Source: Saprospiraceae bacterium (GTDB taxonomy: Bacteria; Bacteroidota; Bacteroidia; Chitinophagales; Saprospiraceae). Taken from it: a DNA stretch of 64,000 bases. The stretch covers positions 2,480,001 to 2,544,000 of the forward strand of contig JAWKLJ010000001.1 in the NCBI GenBank assembly GCA_041392805.1. Reading direction: 5' to 3'. Position 1 is the stretch's first letter. Each line of letters starts with the position of its first letter. The position numbers and the translations under genes are program-made. The notes under the pieces were generated by a model that searched no databases, had not been told where the DNA came from, and saw only the letters and a list, made by a program, of their open reading frames with translations. Of the stretch, positions 46,402 to 55,711 are shown piece after piece.

Positions 46402-47911
46402 ACAAGAATTTGACCGGTTCATTCGGGAACGAATGGAGGACTTTGAAGCTGAAGGTCAGCCTAAGGGTTGGAGCCGTTTGGCTCAGGGTCTGGAAAAAGA
46501 GGAAGAGGTTGCAGGTACCGCTAAAGCAGATGAGAAGGTATTGGAAGCTGTCATTTTTGACAAAATGACTCAATTAGAAGTCGCTTATCAGCCAGTTAGT
46601 TGGACAAAGCTGGAATCTCTTCTAAATGAAGAATACCGTTTTGTTAATAAAATCATTCGTTATAAATCACTCGAACTCTCTATTTTCTTATTGCTCATCG
46701 CCCTCTTTGTCAATTATTACCCACAAACACCAAACGCAAAGGCAGTTCCTCTAAAAACGCAAGCCATCGCTGCTGAAACAAAGGAAAAAACCCAAAGCTC
46801 GACTGAAAATATTGCAACTCATGCTACTACGGGCAATGAGGCCACTGCTACTAAAGAATCACAGCTAAATACTGACCATGCCAATGTCGCCTTAGGGTAC
46901 GTCGTTGGGGAGGCTCAACCAATCGCAGCCAAGGAGGAAAAAGCTTTGGCAAAAAGTATTTCTGCTGTTCCACAAGCGCCTGTTCTGCCAACGACAAACA
47001 AACTGGCAGTTTCTTCTATTGCATCTGAGAATAATTCTTCTGCCAATAAGCTGTCAAAACAGCCACCCCTTGTTATTTCCACCCCACAAACAACTATTTT
47101 AGATCAAATACTATGGGCTTCGATCGATCCTATTCCAGATTTGGCCATTTCGCCTAGTAGTTATGAAGAGGTAGCAATAGCGGAAGTAAAACCTTCTCCC
47201 AAGGAAAGATTTTTTCGATTTGGCATGTTAGGCGCCAGCGATTACAACCATGTAATTACTCCTCCTACCTTGATTGATGGCAAATCGTATTCGGCCAATC
47301 GTTATGCGCTTGGGTATAGTGGCGGCTTAACGTTTAGCTGGGGGACAAACCGTTGGGAGATAGAAACAGGTTTGGTTTATGCCGCTAAAAAATACCTTCC
47401 GCTCCCACTTAGCGAAGTAGAATATAGTCTAGAAGAAGGGCTCTCTGGAGAGCAATTGAAAACCTTCGAATATGAGATGATTGCCATTCCCTTGAATGTA
47501 AGGTATCATTTCATCCCGAATGGAAAATGGCGCTTTTATGCCATTGGCGGGGTTGGTTTGAATACCGTCCTACAGGCTGATTATTTTATCACAGACCCGG
47601 TTTTACCAGAGCCAGGCCCCCCTCCTAGTTTTGCGCCTTCCGTCCCTCGCAATGACAACAATACCAAGGCGGGTATTGACAAAAAAGCTTTTACGAAAGG
47701 CTTTTTTCAAGGTGGGTCTTTTTCAGAAAACACCTACTTCACCGCCAATTTTGGAATGGGGCTAGAACGTTTTATTAGTCACCGCACCAGTTTATATGCG
47801 CAACCTCATTACCAACGTTCTTTATTTTATCTAAAAAATGGTGGCCTTGGCCCATTTAACGACCAAGTTCACACCATGAGCCTTATTCTGGGGATGCGGG
47901 TGAAACTATAA
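46391..47911 (+). CDS. Single-pass membrane protein with C-terminal outer-membrane-barrel-like domain, probable anti-sigma partner
   Basis: 506 residues. A cytoplasmic N-terminal part with two similar segments (FEAEGQPKGWSRLAQGL and LEVAYQPVSWTKLESLL) precedes one membrane helix (LELSIFLLLIALFVNYY, about 95-111). A Thr/Ala/Gln-rich linker of about 150 residues follows. The last 230 residues form a strand-rich porin-like domain (ALGYSGGLTFSWGTNRWEIETGLVY ... SLILGMRVKL). The coupling to a sigma gene and the N-terminal layout suggest an anti-sigma role. An inner-membrane helix followed by an outer-membrane-type barrel is a strange topology, also seen in other Bacteroidetes proteins. Confidence 0.6.
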   Translation: MKSKQEFDRFIRERMEDFEAEGQPKGWSRLAQGLEKEEEVAGTAKADEKVLEAVIFDKMTQLEVAYQPVSWTKLESLLNEEYRFVNKIIRYKSLELSIFLLLIALFVNYYPQTPNAKAVPLKTQAIAAETKEKTQSSTENIATHATTGNEATATKESQLNTDHANVALGYVVGEAQPIAAKEEKALAKSISAVPQAPVLPTTNKLAVSSIASENNSSANKLSKQPPLVISTPQTTILDQILWASIDPIPDLAISPSSYEEVAIAEVKPSPKERFFRFGMLGASDYNHVITPPTLIDGKSYSANRYALGYSGGLTFSWGTNRWEIETGLVYAAKKYLPLPLSEVEYSLEEGLSGEQLKTFEYEMIAIPLNVRYHFIPNGKWRFYAIGGVGLNTVLQADYFITDPVLPEPGPPPSFAPSVPRNDNNTKAGIDKKAFTKGFFQGGSFSENTYFTANFGMGLERFISHRTSLYAQPHYQRSLFYLKNGGLGPFNDQVHTMSLILGMRVKL

Positions 47912-47923
47912 ACAAGCGCTTAA

Positions 47924-48295
47924 TTACTCTTCTTCTATCCAGGCCGTATACCCTCCCACTAAATTAAATAGGTGGGTAAACCCTTGCTCAATCATTATTT
48001 CACAAGCTTTCAGACTACGACGGCCACTGCGGCAATAAACCAGGTAGGTTTTAGTCGTATCCAGCGCTTGAAGCTGTTGGGTAAATAGGCTGTCCAGTAC
48101 ATTCAATTCCAAAGCACCTTCGATGATACCCAAGGCCGTTTCTTCAGGGGTTCGGACATCTAAAATGATGGCACTCGTATCCACCTTCATTTTTTCCTTA
48201 AACTCGGCAACATTGAGGTTGATGGCAGGGGCAATTTCTTGTGCAAAATTGGGTAGAGAGAGCCCCAGGGCCAGTATAATAAGTAATGATTTCAT
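47924..48295 (-). CDS. Exported rhodanese-domain protein
   Basis: 123 residues. Signal peptide (LLIILALGLSLPNFAQE), then one rhodanese domain (AIILDVRTPEE ... YLVYCRSGRRSLKACEIMIEQG). The active-site Cys is in CRSGRRS. It can transfer sulfane sulfur between donor and acceptor in the periplasm; the physiological acceptor is unknown. It ends a few bases after the preceding gene in convergent orientation. Confidence 0.85.
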   Translation of the reverse strand: MKSLLIILALGLSLPNFAQEIAPAINLNVAEFKEKMKVDTSAIILDVRTPEETALGIIEGALELNVLDSLFTQQLQALDTTKTYLVYCRSGRRSLKACEIMIEQGFTHLFNLVGGYTAWIEEE

Positions 48296-48397
48296 TTTGT
48301 TGTTTTAGTTCTATGACCATTTTCGCTGGCTTGAAACAGCCTATTGACAGTGAACACTAGATATTTCCAGAGTTCACTTTTGCTAAAAAATAAATGC

Positions 48398-49048
48398 CTA
48401 AATCACCTTCTTAGCCAGATAAAAATCAATTTTTTCATACTCGGTATTAGCTAGGCGTTCTTCCATCTCCACAAGTGTCTTAGGTGGAGGAACAATGGCT
48501 TTATCGCCAGGGCGCCAATTGGCAGGTAGGGCACAATTGCATTCATCAACCGTCTGCAAGGCAATAAGTGCTCTTTGAATTTCATCCATATTTCGTCCCA
48601 CATTTAGGGGATAGTACATAATGAGGCGAATGATGCCTTTAGGATCGATGAAAAATACAGCACGAACAGCCGCCGTGGTACTCGCTTCGGGGTGCAACAT
48701 TCCGTATAAATTAGCCACCTTCATATCCAGATCAGCTATGATAGGGAAGTCCATGTACACTGCTGTTTTTTCTCTTACATTGTTTACCCATGCTAAATGG
48801 GAATGAATGCTATCTATGCTAAGCCCTAACAACTTGGTATTACGTTGACTAAACCAGGGTTTGTCTGTAGCAAAGGCGGACATTTCGGTGGTACAGACTG
48901 GAGTAAAGTCAGCCGGATGAGAAAACATTAGGATCCAATTTCCTTTATTATATTCCGACAACTTGATCTTTCCAGCAGTTGTGATAGCTTCAAAATCTGG
49001 TGCTTTCTCACCGATACGAGGCATTTGGTTAATGCTTATTTCTTCCAT
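48398..49048 (-). CDS. Peroxiredoxin, Prx6/1-Cys type
   Basis: 216 residues with no signal. The thioredoxin-fold active site is SHPADFTPVCTTEM, with the peroxidatic Cys at about residue 50 and the PxxxT motif. LGLSIDSIHSHLAWV and RAVFFIDPKGIIRLIMYYP complete the fold. A Cys pair near the C-terminus (DECNCALPANWRPGD) is as in archaeal Prx6 relatives and may resolve the sulfenate. It reduces hydrogen peroxide and alkyl peroxides in the cytoplasm. Confidence 0.92.
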   Translation of the reverse strand: MEEISINQMPRIGEKAPDFEAITTAGKIKLSEYNKGNWILMFSHPADFTPVCTTEMSAFATDKPWFSQRNTKLLGLSIDSIHSHLAWVNNVREKTAVYMDFPIIADLDMKVANLYGMLHPEASTTAAVRAVFFIDPKGIIRLIMYYPLNVGRNMDEIQRALIALQTVDECNCALPANWRPGDKAIVPPPKTLVEMEERLANTEYEKIDFYLAKKVI

Positions 49049-49137
49049 TTTACATCGTGTTTTATAAAGGTTTCAAATACAACTGCAAGTTCCATAGAAT
49101 TATAGCACTAAACAGTGATAATTATCACGTTTAGGTA

Positions 49138-49830
49138 TTATAATTGCAATAACCTTTTGTATAGCCGCGCCAATTTAAAAGGGCAATAACCTCGTCGGAA
49201 AAGCGTCAGAACCAATCCATTAACAAGCTGGACTTTTAAGTAGCTGTTTTTTTCATATTTTCTCGCTGAAACGAGCGCTCTTTTTTTGACAATGTGGAGC
49301 GGATGATGCTTTTTGGCGCGCCAAATGAAATCGAAATCTTCCATAATAGGTAAGTTTTCATTGAATCGGCCTAAATGCTGAAAATGGACCTTGGGGATGA
49401 AAAAGGTTTGGTCGCCGCCACCACTGGTCATCGAGTCAAATTGGGTAAAGTAGGCATTGATTTTTAGCAAGATAGAGCTGGAAGCAAAATCAAAAGAGAA
49501 GCAGCCCATGACATGGCCTTGTTTTAAAGTATCCATAATATCGCCAAAACAACTCTGAGGAGGGATCACATCTGCGTGTACGAAGTAGAGGATATGTCCT
49601 CGGGCCCTATCGGCGCCAAGGTTCATTTGAATAGCGCGTCCCTTAGGCGATTCGAGCACGATGGCACCTGCCTTTTGGGCTTCATGAATGGTTCGGTCTT
49701 GGCTCCCCCCATCCACGACAATGACTTCATGGAGATAGGACTGGTGGGGTATTGAAAATAGATGATTAACTAATCCACCTATGTTTTTTTCCTCATTTAA
49801 GGTTGGTATGATTACACTAATTGCTGTCAT
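49138..49830 (-). CDS. Family 2 glycosyltransferase (TIGR04283-like)
   Basis: 230 residues. The nucleotide-sugar-binding fold starts SVIIPTLNEEKNIG; the DxD-like acidic sites are VVDGGSQDRT and FVHADVIPP; the acceptor/loop box is GGGDQTFFIPK, and PIMEDFDFIWRAKK ends the core. The pattern matches the small TIGR04283 family often found beside lipid- or selenium-linked genes. Substrate unknown. It is followed by the Omp85-type gene 24 bases upstream on the same strand, so the pair may be cotranscribed. Confidence 0.8.
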   Translation of the reverse strand: MTAISVIIPTLNEEKNIGGLVNHLFSIPHQSYLHEVIVVDGGSQDRTIHEAQKAGAIVLESPKGRAIQMNLGADRARGHILYFVHADVIPPQSCFGDIMDTLKQGHVMGCFSFDFASSSILLKINAYFTQFDSMTSGGGDQTFFIPKVHFQHLGRFNENLPIMEDFDFIWRAKKHHPLHIVKKRALVSARKYEKNSYLKVQLVNGLVLTLFRRGYCPFKLARLYKRLLQL

Positions 49831-49854
49831 TACTAAGGATTGATTTTCGGTTAG

Positions 49855-50967
49855 TTAAAAAGCTTCTGCTACTGTTAGGTAGGGGGAAATGGTGCCCTCT
49901 TCGTTTGCGCCAAAGTCAATTCTCAGGTTTATCTTGTCTTTTTTGCTAAGCCGGATGCGCAATCCCAAACCATAGGAAAAATGTATCTGCTGATTAAAGA
50001 GCAGCCCGGGCTTGGGGGCTACATTCCCTATACCAGTGAAAAGTGCCAGGCCAAACATACCTTTTATCCCTCTTCGGTATTCTGCTTGCAAAATCCAGAG
50101 ATTTTTATCCCTAAACCGTCCTTCGAAGAATCCACGCATTTTTTTGGGTCCTCCAATCAAGGCCAATTGTTGAAAAGGAACTGCTCCACTTAACATTTCT
50201 GTCACGGCATTCAGGGCTATGATCCCTTTACCAAGAGAGAAATATTGACTAACATCCAAGCTATAACGATCAAAATTAAAGTGACTTCCCAAGGCCCTTC
50301 GATTAAAGAAGGAGACCAATTGCACTCGATGGCCATGAGTAGGATAAAAGAGATGATTGCGGGTATCGTGATTAGCCGTCCATCCCAGTCCTGCAATCAC
50401 GCCTCCATCCTGGCCACTTATAGTCGACTGTAACAATTGGCCATCCGCTGCTTTTTTGGCAATCCTGTAATCATCCATGCCATATCGAAGCCCCACATAA
50501 AGTCGAGGGAAAATCATTTTTTGAATATTGAATTGAACCCGAGGGTAAGTTGCTTCATAAGTTTCGCTTTCGCTTGGCGTCTCATTGCCAATGCCAAAAA
50601 AACGATATACATACCGGTAAAAACCCAGTTCTCCTGCGATTAGCCAATTTTCCTTTTTTGCATAAATTTCAAAAGGCAGGTAGAATAACATTTGTTTTTC
50701 CTGGGTATAAGCTAACCCTAGTTGCAATTGGGAAGGGCGAGAAGTTGCTGATTCATTGACAAATCGAAAAGTATATAAGGCTGCACCGCCGCCGCCAAAT
50801 CTGGTTTCGGGGGTGTAAAACACGATGGGTAAGACAATCAGGCTACTTTTTTGTAAAAATCCGGCCCTAGAGGAAGCAAGGCTATCTTTCGGCACCTGTC
50901 CCTTCAACGGGATTCCAGTCATCATGCATATAAAAAAAAGAAGCCGGTATAAAAATTCATTTGTCAT
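49855..50967 (-). CDS. Omp85-superfamily surface antigen, barrel only
   Basis: 370 residues. A signal peptide (FFICMMTGIPLKGQ) followed by the 16-strand barrel of the bacterial surface antigen (D15) family (LLPIVFYTPETRFGGGGAALY at the first strand; the GGPKKMRGFFEGRFRD loop carrying the conserved RGF-type motif). It has no POTRA repeats, so it is not BamA itself. Its role, perhaps secretion or a lipid-related channel, is unknown. Confidence 0.75.
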   Translation of the reverse strand: MTNEFLYRLLFFICMMTGIPLKGQVPKDSLASSRAGFLQKSSLIVLPIVFYTPETRFGGGGAALYTFRFVNESATSRPSQLQLGLAYTQEKQMLFYLPFEIYAKKENWLIAGELGFYRYVYRFFGIGNETPSESETYEATYPRVQFNIQKMIFPRLYVGLRYGMDDYRIAKKAADGQLLQSTISGQDGGVIAGLGWTANHDTRNHLFYPTHGHRVQLVSFFNRRALGSHFNFDRYSLDVSQYFSLGKGIIALNAVTEMLSGAVPFQQLALIGGPKKMRGFFEGRFRDKNLWILQAEYRRGIKGMFGLALFTGIGNVAPKPGLLFNQQIHFSYGLGLRIRLSKKDKINLRIDFGANEEGTISPYLTVAEAF

Positions 50968-51051
50968 GGATAGTTTGGTGCTATACGCCTAATAAAAGGG
51001 TGTCGCATTTAAAGTCGTAAAAATAGGGTTTTCCATGGTTGGTTCGGTTTA

Positions 51052-51080
51052 TGTATAGCGTCACTGGGTTTAGCTATACA
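51052..51080. promoter_or_regulatory. Inverted repeat upstream of the DUF4331 operon
   Basis: TGTATAGC (51052-51059) and GCTATACA (51073-51080), perfect 8-bp arms separated by 13 bases. It could be an operator; no regulator can be named. Confidence 0.35.
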
Positions 51081-51122
51081 TTAAAGTCCTCCTCCCTAAT
51101 ATACGGTGGTAAAATGAGGGGA

Positions 51123-51163
51123 GGTTTTCGAAGGTCTGCAAAAAAAATGATTTTTCGAAAACC
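51123..51163. repeat. Hairpin in the DUF4331 leader
   Basis: GGTTTTCGAA pairs with TTCGAAAACC (10-bp arms, 21-base loop), about 70 bases before the start at 51231. Confidence 0.4.
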
Positions 51164-51230
51164 AATAATCAAACTGTCCCCGTAACTACACATGAAGATT
51201 AATTCAAACTATTTTGAAATTATTTAGATT

Positions 51231-51887
51231 ATGAAAAACAAAAATTTGCTTCTTACAATGCTCGGATTAATTTCAGCATCTGTAGGAATTGTATGGGCGG
51301 CTGATCACATTGATGCTCCCGCTGTCACCTCAACGACCACTGATATCACCGACTATTTTGCATTCGAAAGCCCTGCTGACCCCAACAACATGGTATTCGT
51401 TTGTAATCTCCAAGGCTTACTAGACCCTACTGCCACTGCAAATGCTAAGTTTGATGAGCAAGTAATGGTAGAGTTTAATATCGACAACAGTGGTGATAAT
51501 GAAGAGGATCTCGTCATCCAGGCCTTTTTCAAAGATGGCAAATTGAAAGTGTACGGCCCTGTAGCGCCTTCTCAAAAAGGCTTAATGAGTGCAGTAGAAA
51601 CGACTGGCACACTTACCGAAACACAAATCACTGCCTACAATGAGGAAGTCAGTATAGGTACCAATGGAGGAATAAAGGTTTTTGCCGGACCAAGAGATGA
51701 TCCTTTCTTTTTTGACTTTGCTCAATTCTCCGACATTCTTGCAGGTAATGCAGGTGGTTTTAAGGACCCAGGTAACGATACTTTTGCGGGCACCAATATC
51801 ATGTCTGTTGTGGTAGAACTTCCCAAATCTATGCTTGGCAATGCTGCTACCCTCAATACTTGGGTAGAAGCTAAAAGAAAAATTTAA
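51231..51887 (+). CDS. DUF4331 protein, N-terminal-type part
   Basis: 218 residues with a signal peptide ending VGIVWAADHID. The start DHIDAPAVTSTTTDITDYFAFESP is the hallmark of DUF4331, which in many bacteria is one 450 to 500-residue protein. Here it contains the first half (GPRDDPFFFDFAQFSDI is another family block), and the missing second half resembles the next gene, 52045-52578. Secreted or periplasmic; function unknown. Not frameshifted: the two parts have separate signals and a 157-base gap. Confidence 0.8.
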   Translation: MKNKNLLLTMLGLISASVGIVWAADHIDAPAVTSTTTDITDYFAFESPADPNNMVFVCNLQGLLDPTATANAKFDEQVMVEFNIDNSGDNEEDLVIQAFFKDGKLKVYGPVAPSQKGLMSAVETTGTLTETQITAYNEEVSIGTNGGIKVFAGPRDDPFFFDFAQFSDILAGNAGGFKDPGNDTFAGTNIMSVVVELPKSMLGNAATLNTWVEAKRKI

Positions 51888-52044
51888 TTCCCACCCTCCC
51901 CGTTTTTTCACACTAAAGTAGTCGTAGGCTTTTAATGATTACTTGCTTATCAGGTCTAATAAGCTTGGGCATTCTATGTTCTATAAGTAAGTACTAAAGT
52001 CTAACTTTTTATCATTTTTCAATCATTCGATAATTCATTGCAAC

Positions 52045-52578
52045 ATGAAAATTATAAATAAACTAGGCCTACTAGCCTTTATGCTAACCGTTTTTTCCTT
52101 GGCTTCCTGTAATAAGGACGATGATATGAACCCTATGAACGATGATTTGTACCAGCAAGAGGATCAAATGGGCCGACCTGCCATCAATACGGTGTTTGCA
52201 ACAGGTGCGGATAAAGATATTTTTAATACGACAACGCCATCCAACCAGGGAGCTGCTTTTGCTGCTAAATTCAACAGCCGATTAATGGCGCTAAACCCTG
52301 CTTATACGACCAATGCGCTTGGTTTGGATGCAGCTACTTTTACGAGTGTTTTGGCCACAGATGTGTTAAATGTTTCTACCCAAAAACCAACGACTTTTTT
52401 CGACGGCACCAACGTTTTGACTGGCCGTAAGTTGGATGATGATGTTATTTCCGTAGAGCTTTTACTCATCTTTGGTGGCCCTGACGGTACGGCTAATCCG
52501 GCCCTGACAGATGATCATGTGGACGCAAATGACAAGGCGTTTTTAACGACCTTTCCTTATTTAGCAAGTCCGCATTAA
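52045..52578 (+). CDS. DUF4331-type lipoprotein, C-terminal-type part
   Basis: 177 residues. The lipobox is VFSLASCNKDDDM, so it is membrane-anchored. GRPAINTVFATGADKDIFNT and the ending ALTDDHVDANDKAFLTTFPYLASPH correspond to the second half of DUF4331 proteins. It follows the other part by 157 bases and is followed by a hairpin and a TPR gene. The split suggests two interacting half-proteins, one free and one anchored. Confidence 0.7.
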   Translation: MKIINKLGLLAFMLTVFSLASCNKDDDMNPMNDDLYQQEDQMGRPAINTVFATGADKDIFNTTTPSNQGAAFAAKFNSRLMALNPAYTTNALGLDAATFTSVLATDVLNVSTQKPTTFFDGTNVLTGRKLDDDVISVELLLIFGGPDGTANPALTDDHVDANDKAFLTTFPYLASPH

Positions 52579-52601
52579 CCCAAACCCAAATAGTATAAGT
52601 C

Positions 52602-52628
52602 GTCCCCGCTTAAAAAAAAAGCGGGGGC
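52602..52628. terminator. Hairpin between the DUF4331 gene and the TPR gene
   Basis: GTCCCCGCTT pairs with AAGCGGGGGC across an A-rich loop. The T-run is on the minus-strand side, so it may attenuate or insulate rather than fully terminate. Confidence 0.45.
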
Positions 52629-52638
52629 ACTTATGTAA

Positions 52639-53976
52639 ATGCTCTTTTCCATTCCATTCAAATACCATCCAACAGTGAAAAATACCCTATTTGTTAGTCT
52701 CATTTCTTTAATTGCTTTAACGGCAATCTACTTCAACATAACACCCAAGACCATTGTCCAGGTGGAAGATATTGAACAGTATTTAGATTCAACGCATTTG
52801 GAAACAGCACAGAATGACTTACAAAAACAGCTTGATTTTTGGGAGGAAAAATGCCAGGCAGCGCCAGACAACATGATTTATCAAAAGAAGCTGGCCTCCT
52901 TATATGCAAGAAATTTCAAACTATCAGGTAATGTTTTTCAGCTCCATCAATCCGACAGTATACTGCAAGCAGTCAATCGACGAATCAGTGGCCAAGTGGG
53001 GGTATTACAATCCTTGGCGTCGAATGCCATTACCCGCCATGCCTTTGCTGAGGCCGATGCGTATGCCGAACAAGCCTTACTGACCGAAGAGCAGCAATTC
53101 CATTCTTCATTGATAAAAATAGATGTGTTATTAGAAAGAGGAAAACGGCAAGAAGCGCTAATGTTAATGAACAATTTGGGGACTAAAACGCACTTTGATT
53201 ACAGCATAAGGATGGTAAAGATACAAGATCAATCTGGCGATCTTGATAGTGCTATCAAAGAGATGGAAAAGGCGACTGCCCTAGCCAAAGCTTCGGCATT
53301 GCCCAGCATGATCAATTGGTCGCTTTCAAATTTGGCGGACATGTATGGTCACCAAGGGAAAATTCAAAAAGCATACAAGACCTATTTAGAAGCACTAAGC
53401 TATGACCGTGCAGATTTACATTCCTTAAAAGGAATTGCCTGGATCGCTTTTTCTCATGATAAAAACCCCCAAACAGCCAAAACCATCCTGCATTTTTTAC
53501 AATCCATCCACCCGATCCCTGATTATGAATTATTACTTGCAGATATAGCTCAATATGAAAATAATATCTCTGAGGCAGCCGTCTATACCAGTGGCTTCAT
53601 CAAAACAGCCAGCCAACCCATTTACGGCAACATGTACAAGCGATACCTATGCCTATTGGAAGCGCCTACCGATGCCTTGGCGGGGCTGGCCATTGCCAAA
53701 GCGGAAATATTGGAACGCCCTCATCCAATGTCTTATGATTTAATGGCATGGGCATCCTTTTGTCAAGGAAATCATGCAGAAGCCCTGCGCATCGTACAAG
53801 AAAACATCGTTGGTCAAACGGAGGAACCTTTGGCCCTATACCATTCCGCTTTAATATTGAAAGAAAATGGCAAATGGCGGATGGCCAGGAAGTTTTTGAA
53901 AGCAGCTCAGGAGGCGTCTTTCGAATTAGGGCCACTCATTGCGCAGGATATTGAAGGGCAGTTGAAACGGCTTTAA
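52639..53976 (+). CDS. Membrane-anchored TPR protein
   Basis: 445 residues. An N-terminal hydrophobic stretch (FVSLISLIALTAIYFNI) followed by helical repeats. TPR-like pairs are visible at about residues 65-95 (MIYQKKLASLYARNFKLSG), 125-160 (AEADAYAEQALLTEEQQ), 210-260 (NLADMYGHQGKIQKAYKTYLEALSYD) and 350-420. It is a protein-interaction scaffold of unknown partner. Placement after two DUF4331 genes on the same strand suggests a common role. A GTG at 52675 is an alternative start. Confidence 0.7.
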   Translation: MLFSIPFKYHPTVKNTLFVSLISLIALTAIYFNITPKTIVQVEDIEQYLDSTHLETAQNDLQKQLDFWEEKCQAAPDNMIYQKKLASLYARNFKLSGNVFQLHQSDSILQAVNRRISGQVGVLQSLASNAITRHAFAEADAYAEQALLTEEQQFHSSLIKIDVLLERGKRQEALMLMNNLGTKTHFDYSIRMVKIQDQSGDLDSAIKEMEKATALAKASALPSMINWSLSNLADMYGHQGKIQKAYKTYLEALSYDRADLHSLKGIAWIAFSHDKNPQTAKTILHFLQSIHPIPDYELLLADIAQYENNISEAAVYTSGFIKTASQPIYGNMYKRYLCLLEAPTDALAGLAIAKAEILERPHPMSYDLMAWASFCQGNHAEALRIVQENIVGQTEEPLALYHSALILKENGKWRMARKFLKAAQEASFELGPLIAQDIEGQLKRL

Positions 53977-53999
53977 CCCCAGGTTGGGATAGGCCTCAA

Positions 54000-54815
54000 T
54001 TAATTGCCTTTAAGCGGCAAATTTTCTGCATAAAATTGGGCTAAGGCAGCAGTAACCAAGTGATGCCCCTGGTTGAACCAGCCAAGTTTTTTTTGGGGAA
54101 TGGGATTCGCCCATTTCTCGATGCTTGCAACATTGATAAATTTATCCTGGTGCCCCAGGCAAATGGTGATCGGAATAGCTTCTTGAATAAGCCAATGCCT
54201 GACCACTTGGGCACGTACAGGAAAGTGAACGAGTGAAACCCAGGTACCGAAGAGCCGATGAATATGGGAGGGACTGCGAAATTGCTGTTCGAAATACTTC
54301 AAGGAAAAGGTATCAAGAAGCCTAAGCTGGTGGAGGCGTCGAGCGCGGGAAAGCCAGCGCGTTGGGTGAGCTGCAACCGCTTGGTTTAACCAAGACCGAA
54401 TAGGGACTGGGACGATTTGAGTAAGGGTAGTTCGGTAGGTAGCCAATCCATCTGGGGCAATGAGGTGAATGCCTTGCAACGCATTCCCCATTTCGCGACA
54501 AAGCGATAAAATGATACGAGCCCCCAAACTAAAGCCCATCCATTCAAAGGTTGTACAAGCTTCTCTTTGCAAAATGGCTTCGATCCAAGCTTTAACATCC
54601 GCTTTATTGTAGCTATTACTGCGCCATTCGGTTTGACCATGGAATGGCAGATCGATCGCTACCAGGCGAAATTCATTTCCCAAAGCATTTGCCAGGGGCT
54701 CAAAGAGCTTTCCCTGATTTGAGAAACCGTGAAAGGCGATGAGGAGTCGTTTGCCTTTTCCCCATCGTTGATAATGGATACAACCCCTTTGGGTACCTAT
54801 GGTGTTAACATTCAT
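54000..54815 (-). CDS. Alpha/beta hydrolase
   Basis: 271 residues. LLIAFHGFSNQGKLFEPL gives the oxyanion strand, DLPFHGQTEW follows, and the nucleophile elbow is FEWMGFSLGARIIL (GFSLG, Ser). The acid is likely the Asp in LGHQDKFIN and the His in FNQGHHLVTAA. Similar to lipases/esterases of the MhpC-like group; substrate unknown. No signal peptide. Confidence 0.8.
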   Translation of the reverse strand: MNVNTIGTQRGCIHYQRWGKGKRLLIAFHGFSNQGKLFEPLANALGNEFRLVAIDLPFHGQTEWRSNSYNKADVKAWIEAILQREACTTFEWMGFSLGARIILSLCREMGNALQGIHLIAPDGLATYRTTLTQIVPVPIRSWLNQAVAAHPTRWLSRARRLHQLRLLDTFSLKYFEQQFRSPSHIHRLFGTWVSLVHFPVRAQVVRHWLIQEAIPITICLGHQDKFINVASIEKWANPIPQKKLGWFNQGHHLVTAALAQFYAENLPLKGN

Positions 54816-54923
54816 TCAAATGAGGGTCCTGTTGAAGACATTCGTTATTGATTTACGGTATAAGCTAATAAGCTTTCGATCTTTTTATCGTTTTTCAGGT
54901 TTAAAAGTAAAATATCATCAAGA

Positions 54924-55694
54924 ATGAAAAAAATATCAGGTTCTATTATTTTGTTGTGGTTTATTTCCGCTGTCGTTTTGCCCAGCTGCAAGGTATCGGA
55001 CTACCCTTCCTCCTCGACCCCTATCAATCATCAAATATGGGACTCCTTGTTGCGAAAAAACGTCAATGAGCAGGGGTTCGTAAATTATAAAGGGTTCATT
55101 GCCGATAGCGTCCAATTCAACCAATACCTGAATTTACTTTCCAGCAATCATCCTAATTCGAAGAATTGGTCTAAGGAGGAGAGGCTTGCTTACTGGATTA
55201 ATGCTTATAATGCCTTCACGGTCAAGCTCATAGTAGATCATTATCCTGTGGAGAGCATCAAGGATATCAAAAACGGCATTCCCTTTGTAAATACCGTTTG
55301 GGATATTAAATTCATTAAAATTGAAGATGCTACCTATGATTTAAACAATATTGAACATGGCATACTTCGCCCTAAGTTTAAAGATCCGCGCATACATTTT
55401 GCCGTCAATTGTGCTTCGTTTTCCTGCCCAAAACTGCTCAACCACGCCTACACGGGCGAAAAAGTAAATGCTCAGTTGGACCAAGCAGCCCGGGATTTCT
55501 TGGCAGATCCTAGCAAAAACATTATCAAAAAAGAGGAAGTGCAGTTGTCGAAGATTCTATCCTGGTATCGGGGCGATTTCAAAAAATACGACGATATTCT
55601 TGACCTTGTGAATACCTATGGCCCCATGCAAGTGGACAAAAACGCCAAGGTAAGCTATCTGGATTATATCTGGACCTTGAATGAGGCAAAGTAG
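54924..55694 (+). CDS. DUF547 lipoprotein
   Basis: 256 residues. The lipobox is VVLPSCKVSDY. The family block is LAYWINAYNAFTVKLIVDHYP and HFAVNCASFSCPKLLNHAY, as in DUF547 proteins. It sits on the membrane with unknown function. It converges with smpB 17 bases downstream. Confidence 0.82.
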   Translation: MKKISGSIILLWFISAVVLPSCKVSDYPSSSTPINHQIWDSLLRKNVNEQGFVNYKGFIADSVQFNQYLNLLSSNHPNSKNWSKEERLAYWINAYNAFTVKLIVDHYPVESIKDIKNGIPFVNTVWDIKFIKIEDATYDLNNIEHGILRPKFKDPRIHFAVNCASFSCPKLLNHAYTGEKVNAQLDQAARDFLADPSKNIIKKEEVQLSKILSWYRGDFKKYDDILDLVNTYGPMQVDKNAKVSYLDYIWTLNEAK

Positions 55695-55711
55695 TGACGA
55701 TAAAAGTGCGT

